A stretch of DNA of 64,000 bases, from assembly GCA_020636075.1 (NCBI GenBank), contig JACJYO010000002.1:806001-870000 (forward strand), in the 5' to 3' direction. Source of the DNA: Lewinellaceae bacterium (GTDB lineage Bacteria > Bacteroidota > Bacteroidia > Chitinophagales > Saprospiraceae). This document shows positions 9,709-17,913 of this stretch, one piece after another. The translations under genes and the position numbers were made by a program. The notes below the pieces were generated by a model, which made no database searches, had not been told where the DNA came from, and worked only from the letters and a program-made list of their open reading frames with translations. Position 1 is the stretch's first letter, and each line of letters opens with the position of its first letter.

Positions 9709-11340
9709 ATGCATCAATACGCACCTGAAACAAATCTGGCCGAATACCCTACCCTGTTAATGGGTGATCTTTCCGGCATCCAGGAATACATCTTCAACAT
9801 CAAATCGGAAGGCGCCGCGAAAGGACTCAAAGGCCGCTCATTTTACGTGCAGGCATTGAGCGATCTGTGCCTGGAACTCATTGAGGCCGAATTAGGGACA
9901 GACAACTGTAGTCTGTTTTACAACGGCGGCGGGAATTTCTACGTGTTTTGTAAAACACTGGAAGCCGCACAACTGAACAATATCCGTAAGCAGGTGGAAG
10001 CAGAACTCACGGACTCAGAAATCTATCTGAACCTGAGCTCCGGTCCCAATACGTTGGGGCAATTCGCTTCGTCCTGGGAAAACCTGCACCGGGAGGCTAA
10101 CCGGGATAAACTCCGGAAATTCGCCCAATTCCCGGATGCATTTTCCGTTTCGGTGCGAAAGGAAAATCCCGAAGACTGGAAGGGGTTTGTAAAAAACCTG
10201 ACTAAAGCCGCCTGGTATGCGATTCAACCGCAACCGGCACTGCCCGGGATTCATCGCAATGGCTTTGGCGCCTTCAAACAAAGTTTGGCGCTTCAAAAAA
10301 AGCAAGGTGACCAGATCAACCCGGAGCATAATTTTGAGAACAGCATAAAAAACAAGTTGCCGGTTTGGTCGGCCGAATTGTTGAATATGCACGAAGACTA
10401 CGTCGGAAAACTAAATGAGCGAAATCTGGCTTCCGACGATTCTCAGGACACTGTGGATGAAGGCGATATCCTGGAGTTTTCTACCCTGGGTTACTTTGCC
10501 GGTTTGCGTACCGGAACGGATAAAATTGCCGTCCTCAAAATGGATGTGGACAATCTTGGCGATCTGTTCCGTAAGATCAATGACCCGGCTATTACCAAAA
10601 AAGTATCCGACACTCTGAAACGTTTTTTTGATTTTGAACTCTTCAATATCTGGACAAGTTCATTCCCATTTATTCCCTGGGGCAGCACTTCCGGAACAAC
10701 CGATGAAGCCAGTTTCAAGGACAATATTTACGTGGTATTCGCCGGTGGGGATGATTGTCTGGTCATCGGTGGCTGGGATGCCGTTTTTGCTTTTGCACAC
10801 AGGGTACGCACCACATTTGATGCCTATCTAAAAAAACATAATCCCGGTATCCCGAATACCCCGACTCTGTCGGCTTCCATTACCGTGCTCGACAGTAAAT
10901 TCCCGGTAGTGCGCATGGGCATCCTTGCTGAAGAAGCGCTGCATGCAGCCAAACATACCTACGATGAAAAGAACTGTATTTCCGTGTTTGGAAAAGTCCT
11001 GACCTGGCGTGAGTTCGAGCATGCGCAAAAACTGGCTTCGGAGTTGGATGTTCTGATCAAACATTTTGACGAACCCCGTGGAATTTTGCACCGGGTACAA
11101 CTCAGCCATGTCGGTTTTGATCGCCTGCAACAGCGCGCACTGCAAAAAGGTGAAGTACATAATCCGTCGATTTGGAAACTGTTTTATTTCATCCGAAACT
11201 CCAGGAATCTGCAACGTATGGAAAAAATTATCGAGCAGTACGAACGCGCTTTGCTCGATGCGCTACTCGCAAATAAACAAACCAATGCTGCTGCCCTATT
11301 CCCGGTAGCTGCCCGTTGGGCCGAACTTTTAACGCGTTAA
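9709..11340 (+). CDS. csm1: Cas10/Csm1, type III-A large subunit lacking the HD domain
   Basis: This is the signature subunit of the type III-A effector. The ATG at 9709 is chosen over an earlier in-frame one at 9661 that lies inside cas6. The protein begins almost directly with the first palm motif (GDLSGIQEYIFNI, residues 19-31). It continues with KMDVDNLGDLF (277-287) and the cyclase signature GGDD (346-349), and ends with a helical C-terminal domain. At 543 aa it is about 200 aa shorter than HD-containing Csm1, and there is no space upstream for an HD domain, so the single-strand DNase activity is predicted to be missing. The intact GGDD predicts cyclic oligoadenylate synthesis on target RNA binding. 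Confidence 0.93.
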   Translation: MHQYAPETNLAEYPTLLMGDLSGIQEYIFNIKSEGAAKGLKGRSFYVQALSDLCLELIEAELGTDNCSLFYNGGGNFYVFCKTLEAAQLNNIRKQVEAELTDSEIYLNLSSGPNTLGQFASSWENLHREANRDKLRKFAQFPDAFSVSVRKENPEDWKGFVKNLTKAAWYAIQPQPALPGIHRNGFGAFKQSLALQKKQGDQINPEHNFENSIKNKLPVWSAELLNMHEDYVGKLNERNLASDDSQDTVDEGDILEFSTLGYFAGLRTGTDKIAVLKMDVDNLGDLFRKINDPAITKKVSDTLKRFFDFELFNIWTSSFPFIPWGSTSGTTDEASFKDNIYVVFAGGDDCLVIGGWDAVFAFAHRVRTTFDAYLKKHNPGIPNTPTLSASITVLDSKFPVVRMGILAEEALHAAKHTYDEKNCISVFGKVLTWREFEHAQKLASELDVLIKHFDEPRGILHRVQLSHVGFDRLQQRALQKGEVHNPSIWKLFYFIRNSRNLQRMEKIIEQYERALLDALLANKQTNAAALFPVAARWAELLTR

Positions 11341-11352
11341 CATGTAAAAACT

Positions 11353-11760
11353 ATGAATGGTCACCAAAGAAAACACGGCCAGCACCGCGATCGCGACAAT
11401 GCGGCCGAAGTTTATCTGAAAGCAAACATTCCCGCCATCCTGGATTTCAAGCAAACGCCCGCACTGGAAACACTGCTGGACAACTTGAAACAATACGTAA
11501 AGGATAAAGGGAAGAGCATTTCAACCTCGCAATTGCGCAACATTTTTGCCCGTGTAAAACCGCTGCGCACCAAACAAAGTCTCCAACTCATCCGCCCGCA
11601 ACTGGCCTACATTGCCGCCCGGCAAAATACTGCTGAAGCCCGGAGCATCGTGGATTTCCTGGAGGCCGTAATTTCCAATGTAAAGGAGGACAAACAAGTA
11701 GACGATTTTATCGCCTTCTTCGAGGCAATCGTCGCCTATCGCAAATTTCATCACGGATAA
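11353..11760 (+). CDS. csm2: Csm2, small subunit of type III-A effector
   Basis: This is the helical small subunit that lines the inner filament of the Csm complex beside the target RNA. At 135 aa it is the usual size. It shows the Csm2 pattern: a start rich in basic residues and His, then ISTSQLRNIFARV (residues about 56-68) and RPQLAYIAARQ (about 80-90), with a C-terminal FLEAVISN...FIAFFEAIVAYRKF helix pair. It lies 12 nt after csm1 and 15 nt before csm3. Confidence 0.9.
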   Translation: MNGHQRKHGQHRDRDNAAEVYLKANIPAILDFKQTPALETLLDNLKQYVKDKGKSISTSQLRNIFARVKPLRTKQSLQLIRPQLAYIAARQNTAEARSIVDFLEAVISNVKEDKQVDDFIAFFEAIVAYRKFHHG

Positions 11761-11775
11761 AAAGCACGCTGACCT

Positions 11776-12483
11776 ATGCAACTAACAGGTAAAATATTTA
11801 TTACCGGCGATATCGTCGCCATGACGGGCCTCCACATCGGCGGCTCCAAATCATCCCTCGACATTGGAGGTGTGGACCTGAACGTCATCAAAACGCCAGG
11901 TGGCATTCCCTTTATTCCGGGCAGTTCGCTCAAAGGCAAACTCCGCTCCATGCTGGCACGAATCAACGGCTCGATGGCTATTAACCGCCGCGAAGTGGAT
12001 CAGGGGGAAAAATCGGATGAAGATTTTCCCATCATTTGCGAAATATTTGGCCTGCCGGCCGATGATGACGAAAAAGGCTACATCACCCGCCTGATCGTGC
12101 GCGATGCCAACCTCAACGTCGACCATTTCAAACAACAATTTGAAGAAGGCAGCATGGAACTGGAATTCTCGGATGTGAAATGGGAAAACACCATCAACCG
12201 GAAAACCGGTACCGCACAACATCCCCGGCAGTTGGAACGCGTGCCGGCCGGCGCCAGTTTCCGGTTTGAAATGGTGTATGATGTATACAACGACAAAAAG
12301 GAAGAACAACACCTGAGCCAAATCCGGACAGCCATGCGCCTCCTCGAAGGGGATTACCTGGGTGGCCAAGGCTCCAGGGGATACGGAAAAATCCGTTTTG
12401 AAAATGTGCAGTTCACTATGAAGCAACTGGCCGACTACAATTCCGACGACAACCCTGCCCAATCCTACAATTTTAAATTTTAA
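11776..12483 (+). CDS. csm3: Csm3, target-RNA-cleaving Cas7-type backbone subunit
   Basis: Csm3 copies form the crRNA-binding backbone and cut target RNA every six nucleotides. The 235-aa protein has the Cas7 hallmarks GLHIGGSKSSLDIGGVD (residues 18-34), FIPGSSLKGKLRSML (about 43-57) and a glycine-rich GGQGSRGYGK loop (196-205). Asp34 in GGVD aligns with the catalytic Asp of characterised Csm3 (Asp33 in the Streptococcus thermophilus protein), so RNase activity is expected. The csm4 start follows the stop by 3 nt. Confidence 0.94.
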   Translation: MQLTGKIFITGDIVAMTGLHIGGSKSSLDIGGVDLNVIKTPGGIPFIPGSSLKGKLRSMLARINGSMAINRREVDQGEKSDEDFPIICEIFGLPADDDEKGYITRLIVRDANLNVDHFKQQFEEGSMELEFSDVKWENTINRKTGTAQHPRQLERVPAGASFRFEMVYDVYNDKKEEQHLSQIRTAMRLLEGDYLGGQGSRGYGKIRFENVQFTMKQLADYNSDDNPAQSYNFKF

Positions 12484-12486
12484 ACT

Positions 12487-13533
12487 ATGCAGGCAGTTTT
12501 ATTGCGTTGCAGACCGCTGGCCCGGTTTCACTTCGGGAAACTCGCTCCAGACAGCAATACTTCGCTGAACACCGCGGGCGCCTGGTTGCCTTCCGATACC
12601 CTGTTTTCGGCACTGGCCAATATCCTGGCCGACATTGCGCCAAAGGAAATGGACGGTTTGCTGGACTGCTTTTTCACCCGGAAAGTCTCCATTTCAAGTG
12701 GTTTTTATGCCCTGGAGACCGGAGAAAAAACCATCTTCTTTCTGCCCAAACCCGCTCAATACGGGCTACGGGTGGAAGACGAATTCAAAGCCTATAACCG
12801 GGTAAAGTTGATCTCCAAAACAGTTTGGGAAAAAGGCTTGCTTTACGAAGATTGGGAAAAGCAATGCCTCTTCCTGCAGAACGGCGCCGCAGTGGTTGAC
12901 CGGGACGAACTCCCGGCTGCATTTTTTGAAGGGAAATCAGAAACTGACTTAACAAAGGCCGCCGCACAACTGGCCCTCTTTCAGGAAGAAGATTTTCCGC
13001 ATGTAAAAAACCATACCCAGGAACGGCTCAACCGGTATTATTCCGTCACGTCGACGAGCATTGCCGACAACAGCCTGTTTCTGCCGAAAAGCAGCGTGCA
13101 CATGTATTTTTTGCTGGAAGTGCAGCCGGGATTTGAGGCAAGTCCGGAATTCCAGTTGATCCAGGCAGCCATTCGCATGCTACCCGACCGTGGCGTCGGC
13201 GGCGAGCGCTCTGCCGGTTGCGGCCTGTACGAAACTGCCGAGTTTCAGGCGTTTACTCCGCCCAATACCGGAACCGGCCACTATTGTTCGGTTGCACTTA
13301 CGGTACCGGCTAACCCGGCAGAGCTCAAGCGCCTGGAGTGCTACCAGGTAACGACCCGCGGCGGCAGGCGCTATGGCAGCGATGAAAAGCGGTTTAGCTT
13401 CATCCGGATGATGGCAGAAGGCGCCTATGCAACCGGAAAAGTTGATGGCCATGTGGTTAAAATCGGGAAAAACAAAGGGCACGATGTCTGGCGTTATGGC
13501 AAGGCTTTTTGCCTGGAAACACATCCCGTTTAA
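12487..13533 (+). CDS. csm4: Csm4, Cas5-type 5'-handle-binding subunit
   Basis: Csm4 caps the crRNA 5' handle and contacts Cas10. The 348-aa protein has a RAMP start (LLRCRPLARFHFG) and the family motif of a start-proximal LPSDTLFSALAN segment (residues about 36-48). The glycine-rich loop PDRGVGGERSAGCGLYE lies near residues 231-247. Length, loop and order (after csm3, before csm5) all fit. Spacing to csm3 is 3 nt and to csm5 27 nt. Confidence 0.9.
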   Translation: MQAVLLRCRPLARFHFGKLAPDSNTSLNTAGAWLPSDTLFSALANILADIAPKEMDGLLDCFFTRKVSISSGFYALETGEKTIFFLPKPAQYGLRVEDEFKAYNRVKLISKTVWEKGLLYEDWEKQCLFLQNGAAVVDRDELPAAFFEGKSETDLTKAAAQLALFQEEDFPHVKNHTQERLNRYYSVTSTSIADNSLFLPKSSVHMYFLLEVQPGFEASPEFQLIQAAIRMLPDRGVGGERSAGCGLYETAEFQAFTPPNTGTGHYCSVALTVPANPAELKRLECYQVTTRGGRRYGSDEKRFSFIRMMAEGAYATGKVDGHVVKIGKNKGHDVWRYGKAFCLETHPV

Positions 13534-13560
13534 AAAAACAAACCCACTAACACACACATT

Positions 13561-14805
13561 ATGAGTGCGGTAAAACAATTCACCTACCGGATAAAACTCC
13601 AAACCGTCACGCCGGTCTCTATCGGTTCCGACAAGGGCGATTCGCTCTCGCCGTATGCTGATTATGTGTTCAGCGACAACAGCAGACAACTCCTCTACCT
13701 GCGCCAACCGGCCGTAGAGGCCGCGGTGATGCAAGCCGGTGCTTTGGACGATTACATCGCCGGTATCCGCGAAAGCATGGACAATAACCGCTCTGCCTTC
13801 GATCTGAAACAATTTTTGACCGGCAGGCTCAAAGGCAACTTGCCCGACCTCGTTCTGCAAACCGTAGAGCAGCACGGCATGCAGGCCGGTCAGCGCGTAC
13901 CGGTGAGCCCGATGGTCAAAAATGCCGGTCAGTTGTTCATTCCCGGCAGTTCGATCAAGGGCGCCCTGCGAACTGCCATGCTGTACGACTGGCTGGTAAA
14001 TACTGCCGACGGCCTGGAAAATTTAAAAGAAAGCGCTAAGCAAACAGAAACCTGTCTGGATATCCGGGAGCAGATTTTTAAACTAAAAAAAGGGCCGGAT
14101 CGCTATGAACAGTATGTCAAACGCCAGATCCGGGAACTCGAACAGAAAGCCCGCTCTTCCGAACGCTCTATTTTTGATGAAGAAAAACTGTTTGGCGGTT
14201 TGCGAGAGGGCCCCGACGCCCGGTTTATCCGGGTGAGCGACACCGCAGCGCTGAGGCAGCCTTGGGAAGTGCATGCCTTACGGCGTATCCGGATTGTACC
14301 CGGCCAGGGGAAAAGCAGCATCCCCCAGGTACTCGAAGCCATCCCGCCCGGAACATCGTTCGAGTTTGAAGTATCGGCACTGGAAGGATTCCGGCACCAG
14401 GCGCTGCATTATTGGCTGACCGGCTCGTTTGAAACGGTGTTTAAAAACCTGAATACGTTTAGCAAAGCCTGTATTGAAAATGAAATTTTCGAATTGGAAG
14501 ATGCGCTCGACAGTGCTGAACCCCTCGCTTTTGAGCGCGAGGTCAACCAACTACTCGAATTTTACCGCGGGCTATTGGAAAAAGTTGATGCCGGGCATGT
14601 ATTCCTGCGCCTGGGTTTTGGGAAAACCGTCAGCGACAACAGCCTGATCCTCGCCTTGCTCAACGGCCTCGAAACCAGCGATGCCTGGCACAGTTTCCGC
14701 GCCGCTTTTCACAAAATCAGACGCCGCGACGCTTTTTTCCCTGTTACCCGCGCCCTCACCCACCAGGGGATACCAATGGGATGGGTTGAACTTAAATCGT
14801 TTTAA
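13561..14805 (+). CDS. csm5: Csm5, 3'-end Cas7-type subunit
   Basis: Csm5 sits at the crRNA 3' end and helps recruit trimming nucleases. The 414-aa RAMP protein begins TYRIKLQTVTPVSIGSDKG, has the Cas7 motif LFIPGSSIKGALRTAM (residues about 122-137), and a late glycine-containing segment VFLRLGFGKTVSDN (about 349-362). It is the last recognised core subunit of the operon. The uncharacterised gene starts 13 nt after its stop. Confidence 0.91.
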   Translation: MSAVKQFTYRIKLQTVTPVSIGSDKGDSLSPYADYVFSDNSRQLLYLRQPAVEAAVMQAGALDDYIAGIRESMDNNRSAFDLKQFLTGRLKGNLPDLVLQTVEQHGMQAGQRVPVSPMVKNAGQLFIPGSSIKGALRTAMLYDWLVNTADGLENLKESAKQTETCLDIREQIFKLKKGPDRYEQYVKRQIRELEQKARSSERSIFDEEKLFGGLREGPDARFIRVSDTAALRQPWEVHALRRIRIVPGQGKSSIPQVLEAIPPGTSFEFEVSALEGFRHQALHYWLTGSFETVFKNLNTFSKACIENEIFELEDALDSAEPLAFEREVNQLLEFYRGLLEKVDAGHVFLRLGFGKTVSDNSLILALLNGLETSDAWHSFRAAFHKIRRRDAFFPVTRALTHQGIPMGWVELKSF

Positions 14806-14818
14806 AATTCCAGCACCT

Positions 14819-15232
14819 ATGCTAAAACTTGAAACCGTCCGCATACTCGTTATCTCCCAATCAAAACCGGATAGCGACAAACTAAAAACCTTCATGTCCC
14901 GCATGCCCTTTAACCTGACTGCCCGGGACTTCGTGGTCGACGAACTCGTACCCACAGACGACTACGACTTCGCACTCTTCGATGCCAGCAGCCTGCCGCG
15001 GATTTTCGAAAACACTGTCCTTAGCCCCGACGATCAAAAACACCTCGACCTGTTCCGCACGTACCTGACAAAGCCTGTCCGGTACATCGTCTATTACGGA
15101 GAACTATTGCATGACCTTGACCGCGAGCGCTGCCCATCCGCCAACTCCAAATTCTCGCTCTTCGCCCGTATCCGCGAACTGATCGACTTTATAAACCACT
15201 ATCAAACGCCGCCCCAAAAACCCTCACTTTAG
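14819..15232 (+). CDS. Uncharacterised CRISPR-linked protein (137 aa)
   Basis: I do not recognise this protein. The ATG at 14819 is chosen over an earlier in-frame one inside csm5 because it gives a normal 13-nt intercistronic gap. The sequence suggests a small alpha/beta fold of receiver or Rossmann type: beta strands at VRILVIS (residues 7-13), DFALFDAS (50-57) and VRYIVYYG (about 87-94), with helices between and a C-terminal helix SLFARIRELIDFINHY. It has no CARF, HEPN or nuclease motif that I can see. It is the last gene of the csm operon, and its final codons lie inside the leader block duplicated at array 2. Its position is where type III accessory effectors or ring nucleases are often found, but any function is a guess. 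Confidence 0.75.
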   Translation: MLKLETVRILVISQSKPDSDKLKTFMSRMPFNLTARDFVVDELVPTDDYDFALFDASSLPRIFENTVLSPDDQKHLDLFRTYLTKPVRYIVYYGELLHDLDRERCPSANSKFSLFARIRELIDFINHYQTPPQKPSL

Positions 15233-15353
15233 TTAAAATCTAATACGTAACTCGCAAAAACACCCCCGATGCAAGCCCCTTTTCCGACACCAGCCCCCGA
15301 AAAAACGCCTAAGCCCCTGATTAAAAAAAATACACTGTTACCACTTTTGGCTC
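15222..15353 (+). promoter_or_regulatory. Leader of CRISPR array 1 (shortened)
   Basis: From TCACTTTAGTTAAAAT onward this region is nearly identical for about 100 nt to the leader of array 2 at 20216-20318. It then lacks the stretch that array 2 has between CTAAGCCCCTGA and the first repeat, keeping only short pieces (TACACTGTT; TTTTGGCTC). The lost part includes a TATCTTCG promoter-like element. The leader overlaps the last codons of the 137-aa gene. Confidence 0.75.
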
Positions 15354-16724
15354 TTTCAGACCCGATCCACATTCCTGAAAACCAAAACATATGAGGATTG
15401 AAACGACCCGCAGGGGAACACCAAGACGCGCTTTTTCATCTTTCAGACCTTATCCACACATAAGAGGATTGAAACTTGAAATTGTCAGTCGTGACAATGG
15501 CATCGGGCCGCTCTCAGACCCTATCCAGACAAAGAGGATTGAAACGAGTCATCCCGCGAAATCAGCAGAATGGAGTCAATATCTTTCAGACCCTATCCAG
15601 ACAAAAGAGGATTGAAACACCTCGCGCGGCATCTCCGTAATAGGTGCATCGGCGCTTTCAGACACTATCCAGACAGAAGAGGATTGAAACATTTATGGGT
15701 ATTATATTTCATAGTCAACTACTTTCTTTCAGACACTATCCAGACCAAGAGGATTGAAACAGACGAAGATTCAAAAATGATTTTTTCATTGTTACTACTT
15801 TCAGACACTATCCAGACAAAAGAGGATTGAAACTCTGACATGATATAAAATTTTAAGAACAAAAAAAAAATCTTTCAGACCCTATCCAGACAAAAGAGAG
15901 GATTGAAACTTTTCATTTCTGCAGAAAATGATTTTGAATTAAAGGCTTTCAGACCCTATCCAGACAAAGAGGATTGAAACCGTTGGGTTTCATAGTAACG
16001 TACGTTTAACTGGTTGCTTTCAGACCCTATCCAGACAAAGAGGATTGAAACTCAACCGGCGAATGAGCGCTACGCGCAAGATGTCCACTTAGCAGCGTAA
16101 ATGCACCAACTTTCAGACCCTATCCAGACAAAAGAGGATTGAAACGCCATAGAATAAGGCTTCTTTTTCCAAAACATAAGCGACTTTCAGACCATATCCA
16201 CACAGAAGAGGATTGAAACCTCCTACGGTTGGCCCACAAGGACTCGAACTTGCGTTCAACTTTCAGACCATATCCACACAGAAGAGGATTGAAACCTATT
16301 TCCCAGGGTATCCCCATAGGAATAGAACATCTTTCAGACCCTATCCAGACAAAAGAGGATTGAAACAATCCTGTGCCTTGTAAAGTGATTAAGGAGGTGT
16401 AAAGCTTTCAGACCCTATCCATACAAAAGGATTGAAACTTGTTGTCAGTGAGCGATTTCGTTCCGCCGTACACTTTCAGACCCTATCCATACAAAAGAGG
16501 ATTGAAACTTGTTGTCAGTGAGCGATTTCGTTCCGCCGTACACTTTCAGACCCTATCCAGACAGAAGAGGATTGAATTCAACTTGTCAATGTTGAGCATA
16601 ACAGCGTCAAAGTTTGCCTTTCAGACCCTATCCAGACTTAAGAGGATTGAAACATTTCGGTGGCTGTTGCCTGCTCCGTGTCCCAGGTTATTACAGACCC
16701 TATCCAGACAAAGAGGCTCAAAAC
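15354..16724 (+). CRISPR. CRISPR array 1: 19 repeats, 18 spacers, many degenerate repeats
   Basis: Repeats are nominally 36 nt, starting CTTTCAGACCCTATCCAGAC and ending AAAAGAGGATTGAAAC. Starts are 15354, 15440, 15511, 15583, 15655, 15726, 15798, 15872, 15946, 16017, 16110, 16184, 16260, 16331, 16405, 16473, 16543, 16618 and 16690. Lengths vary from 34 to 38 nt, with many substitutions (CACTATCC, CCACACAG, GAATT ending). The first repeat carries an insertion and the last is degenerate. Spacers are 34-40 nt except one of 58 nt (16052-16109), and two consecutive spacers (16439-16472 and 16509-16542) are identical. The array is transcribed on the + strand, judged by the ATTGAAAC 3' end. Confidence 0.98.
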
Positions 16725-16756
16725 TCGTCCTACGACTTGAAGTCGTAGGGACGAGT
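16723..16756. repeat. Trailer hairpin of array 1
   Basis: ACTCGTC-CTACGACTT-GA-AGTCGTAG-G-GACGAGT forms a long hairpin that overlaps the end of the degenerate last repeat. The same structure closes array 2 at 21156-21188. It shares a CGACT-NNN-AGTCG apex with two hairpins in front of the RT gene. Confidence 0.85.
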
Positions 16757-16790
16757 GTGCGTCAGGCCCCATGCCGGCCTGAAACTACCA

Positions 16791-16825
16791 GCGGCCCTGC
16801 AACGCGATGTTGCAGGGCCGCTTTT
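16791..16825. terminator. Terminator hairpin between array 1 and RT gene
   Basis: A perfect 13-bp stem GCGGCCCTGCAAC / GTTGCAGGGCCGC with a GCGAT loop is followed by TTTT. It lies between array 1 and the convergent RT gene. A near-copy with compensated base changes lies at 39934-39967. Confidence 0.8.
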
Positions 16826-16884
16826 ACCAGATCGTTTGGGACTTATCACCCTGGAGTTTTTTTACGGCGAACCGGCGGTTCGCG

Positions 16885-17913
16885 TTACTCCGCCGATGGC
16901 AGGCCATCCGCCAGCATATACCGCAGTTTGAGGTACAACCCGTGGTTGGGGCCTTTGATAAACCGCACAAACGACAGCTCGCCTTCGATATGCTGCCGGA
17001 AACGGTTGATCGCCTCGGCCGGAAACAGGTCTTGCGCGATCATCTTGTCTGAACTCAGGGTTTTGTAAATCCGGATATCCATTTTCAAATCTTTGATGAA
17101 GCGGCTGCTCAGGTCGGGTTTGCCCTCGGGCCGGATAGCCAGGCCGCAGATTTCAGGCTCGTCTTGCGTACGCGAGATCGCCGTTTTTTCAAAATTGAGC
17201 ACAAAACCGTTGCTCTCGATATGCTGCCGCACGTGCTCCACGGTTTCATTTTTAAAGCGTTTTTCCCCGGAAAAGGTAATGTCGTCGGCATAGCGCGTAT
17301 AAGTCCAGCCGTAGTCGCGGGCCAGTTTGTCGAGCTGGTGGTCCAGTTCGATGCACACGAGGTTGCTGACCACTGGCGAGGTGGGCGCCCCGATCGGCAG
17401 CCGGTTTTTGGAGGTGAGCAGTTTGGCCAGTACCTGCGCAATGTCCTCCGGATAGTTGAAGGGCAGTGCGCAAAACATGGTCTTGATCCGGTGCGCCGAA
17501 ATACTGTGAAAAAAATCCTTCAAATCGAGTTGCAAAACCCATTTACTGCGACAATGCCGCAGCGCGTTGGTGTAAATGTTGCAGGGCGACGACTCGTCGG
17601 CCGTCGTCGGCACAAAAGCATAGGCCGACCGCGGCCGGATGCCGTAATACACCCCCTGGAGCAGGTCGGCCAACAGCCGCTGGCATTCTTTCAGTTTGGG
17701 GTGCGGGTTTTCGATCAGGCGGAAAGCGCCGCTGGATTTGGGCGCCTGAAAAGAATAATACTGCGGGCTGGCCGCCTGCTCGCGTATCCACGAGTCGTCG
17801 CACATGAGCAGGGCGCCGATGGCTTTTAGTGTGCGGGCTTTGAGTAAAAACTGACCCTTGGTCAAAAGTTCCTGTGTGGTCAGTTTTTTGGAGGGTTGGC
17901 GAAAATATAGCAT
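16885..17913 (-). CDS. Retron-type reverse transcriptase in CRISPR adaptation module
   Basis: This is a stand-alone reverse transcriptase of 342 aa, not fused to Cas1. Visible RT motifs are QLDLKDFFHSI (residues 128-138), LPIGAPTSPVVSNL (172-185), the catalytic YADD in TRYADDITFSG (206-215) and GFVLNFEKT (about 234-242). The retron signature NAxxH is present (NALRH, 116-120), while the usual VTG of region Y is replaced by ICGL. It therefore looks retron-type rather than group II intron-derived. It is the last gene of a cas1-cas2-RT set on the - strand, with a 352-nt hairpin-rich gap before it. It could copy RNA for spacer capture (inference), as shown for RT-Cas1 fusions in other type III systems. 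Confidence 0.92.
   Translation of the reverse strand: MLYFRQPSKKLTTQELLTKGQFLLKARTLKAIGALLMCDDSWIREQAASPQYYSFQAPKSSGAFRLIENPHPKLKECQRLLADLLQGVYYGIRPRSAYAFVPTTADESSPCNIYTNALRHCRSKWVLQLDLKDFFHSISAHRIKTMFCALPFNYPEDIAQVLAKLLTSKNRLPIGAPTSPVVSNLVCIELDHQLDKLARDYGWTYTRYADDITFSGEKRFKNETVEHVRQHIESNGFVLNFEKTAISRTQDEPEICGLAIRPEGKPDLSSRFIKDLKMDIRIYKTLSSDKMIAQDLFPAEAINRFRQHIEGELSFVRFIKGPNHGLYLKLRYMLADGLPSAE

Noticed and set aside
16220..16259. A tRNA gene suggested by the T-arm signature
   Set aside because: Only the T-arm part is present, and the boundaries are exactly those of a CRISPR spacer, so it is a captured fragment.
15391..17068. Open frames through CRISPR array 1 (peptides repeating FRPYPDKRGLK or QTLSRQKRIE)
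   Set aside because: These are translations of the repeats themselves.
16885..17913. RT as a group II intron maturase
   Set aside because: No maturase/X or endonuclease domain follows, and the NAxxH and RYADDITFSG patterns are retron-like. No intron RNA ends are seen around it.
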